A stretch of DNA of 8,028 nt from an uncultured Gemmatimonadota bacterium (GTDB lineage Bacteria; Gemmatimonadota; Gemmatimonadetes; Gemmatimonadales; Gemmatimonadaceae). Shown one piece after another: positions 7,604 to 8,028 of this stretch (positions are counted from its first letter, which is position 1; every line of letters begins with the position of its first letter). Location of the stretch: the NCBI GenBank assembly GCA_903894655.1, contig CAITQY010000667.1, positions 1 to 8,028 of the forward strand, given 5' to 3'. Below the pieces are notes generated by a model, which was not told the origin of the DNA, did no database searches, and saw only the letters and a list, made by a program, of their open reading frames with translations. Both the position numbers and the translations under genes were made by a program.

Positions 7604-7644
7604 GGCAAACTCAGCTTTGAGGGGTGCACGATGGCCCTGCGGAG

Positions 7645-7685
7645 AAAGGCCGTAGCCTTTAAAGTGGGGACATGCGACGCTACGG
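7645..7685 (-). promoter_or_regulatory. Candidate structured leader RNA with two mutually exclusive hairpins
   Basis: Upstream of the hydrolase ATG the minus-strand RNA can form a compact hairpin, AAAGGC-UACG-GCCUUU (7660-7645): six perfect pairs capped by a C(UACG)G tetraloop, an exceptionally stable loop class. It also contains CCGUAGC (7685-7679), perfectly complementary to GCUACGG (7656-7650), which lies inside that hairpin. The two structures cannot coexist, as expected of a switch or attenuator. The element sits 42-82 nt before the start codon and has no T-run after it, so control would act on translation rather than termination. It matches no riboswitch class I know. It is inferred from one sequence only. 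Confidence 0.35.
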
Positions 7686-7703
7686 GGTGAGTCTTCCCGA
7701 CCT

Positions 7704-7734
7704 GAAAGCCTTCGTATTTCAATTAAATGTTGTT
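7704..7734 (-). promoter_or_regulatory. AT-rich promoter-like patch upstream of the hydrolase-kinase operon
   Basis: In otherwise GC-rich DNA the minus strand reads AACATTTAATTGAAATACG around 7732-7714. TTTAAT (7727-7722) matches the -10 consensus at five of six bases, but no good -35 lies 16-18 bases upstream. TTGAAA (7723-7718) could instead be a -35, though without a convincing -10. The patch lies between the terminator of the preceding gene and the structured leader, where the operon promoter is expected. The exact elements are uncertain. Confidence 0.25.
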
Positions 7735-7753
7735 CACCGCGTACGCGGGCACC

Positions 7754-7793
7754 AAAACACACGGCCCGCCTCGACGATGTCGGGGCGGGCCGT
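7754..7793 (-). terminator. Rho-independent terminator of the small hydrophobic-protein gene
   Basis: A hairpin with a 15-bp stem (one T-G wobble, otherwise perfect) and a 3-base loop spans 7761-7793; the outer arm is ACGGCCCGCC paired with GGCGGGCCGT. On the minus strand it is followed by GTGTTTT (7760-7754), a short T-run. It starts 21 bases past the stop of the 60-codon gene and separates it from the kinase operon. The plus-strand side has no T-run. Confidence 0.82.
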
Positions 7794-7814
7794 TCTCATC
7801 GATTGTTGCTGCCG

Positions 7815-7997
7815 TTACGGGCGAGCCGGACCCATGATGTTCTTGGCGAACAGCGCGATGATGATCGCGACCACGGCCACCTGGCCGATCGGGCCGATCG
7901 CGATGATCCCGCTGAAGATCGCCGAGATGAGCATCAACGGGAACTTGATGATCGGCAGGAGCCAATCGGCGGGAGCGGGATATGAGAAAAACGGCAT
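7815..7997 (-). CDS. Small hydrophobic protein, probably membrane-associated, function unknown
   Basis: A 60-residue open frame from ATG 7997 to TAA, with GAGG (8004-8007) six bases before the start, a good ribosome binding site, and a strong terminator just after the stop. Both support a real gene. The protein has a short polar opening (MPFFSYPAPADW) and two hydrophobic runs, about residues 13-35 and 37-51, separated by Gly-Pro, then a basic end (AKNIMGPARP). This could be a two-segment membrane hairpin or one long membrane helix. I recognise no family. Its own terminator makes it independent of the kinase operon. The upstream gene and promoter lie beyond the right edge; only 31 further bases are visible and they hold nothing else I can call. 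Confidence 0.65.
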   Translation of the reverse strand: MPFFSYPAPADWLLPIIKFPLMLISAIFSGIIAIGPIGQVAVVAIIIALFAKNIMGPARP

Positions 7998-8028
7998 GGA
8001 TGGCCTCGCAGAGGTTCAGAACGACGAC

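Noticed and set aside
7604..7762. A 53-residue N-terminal extension of the hydrolase from ATG 7762
   Set aside because: The extension resembles no part of the family, its start lies within the terminator hairpin, and it would cover the promoter-like patch and leader. ATG 7603 gives the usual family length.
7761..7793. The same hairpin as a bidirectional terminator
   Set aside because: The plus-strand side is followed by TTCTCATCG with no T-run, and there is no plus-strand gene to terminate.

Overview
The window is GC-rich and every gene I can support lies on the minus strand, so the map reads from right to left. Three things together suggest a free-living environmental bacterium such as a Gemmatimonadota member: the base composition, a SusC/RagA-type TonB-dependent receptor (an outer-membrane family best known from Bacteroidota), and large PAS-rich histidine kinases. 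This assignment is inference; no rRNA or other taxonomic marker is present.

Right end (7794-8028): a 60-codon gene for a small, very hydrophobic protein with a good ribosome binding site, followed by a strong hairpin terminator (7754-7793) that separates it from what follows. Middle (2614-7750): an AT-rich promoter-like patch and a leader of about 110 nt with two mutually exclusive RNA hairpins precede four tightly packed genes. These are an isochorismatase-like cysteine hydrolase, a three-PAS histidine kinase of the bacteriophytochrome-kinase type without a phytochrome module, a single-domain Rcp1-like response regulator, and a hybrid kinase with receiver domains at both ends. The junctions are 11 nt (8 nt from a TTG start), 3 nt and a 4-bp ATGA overlap, so this is almost certainly one transcription unit. 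No protein in it carries a DNA-binding or other recognisable output domain. Phosphate probably flows from the first kinase to the small regulator and perhaps into or out of the hybrid kinase, and the effector must lie elsewhere.

Intergenic region (2035-2613): a 3.5-copy 13-bp tandem repeat just past the hybrid kinase stop, a degraded internal fragment of a fumarylacetoacetate hydrolase family gene (2297-2485), and a candidate promoter with a perfect TTGACA -35 for the next gene. Left end (1-2034): the first 678 codons of a SusC/RagA-like TonB-dependent receptor, running off the window edge; any SusD-like partner would lie beyond it.

The points most worth a second look are the link between a hydrolase lacking the usual catalytic Asp and a phosphorelay without output domains, and the leader RNA with alternative pairings. 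No tRNA, rRNA, CRISPR array, insertion sequence or phage gene was seen.
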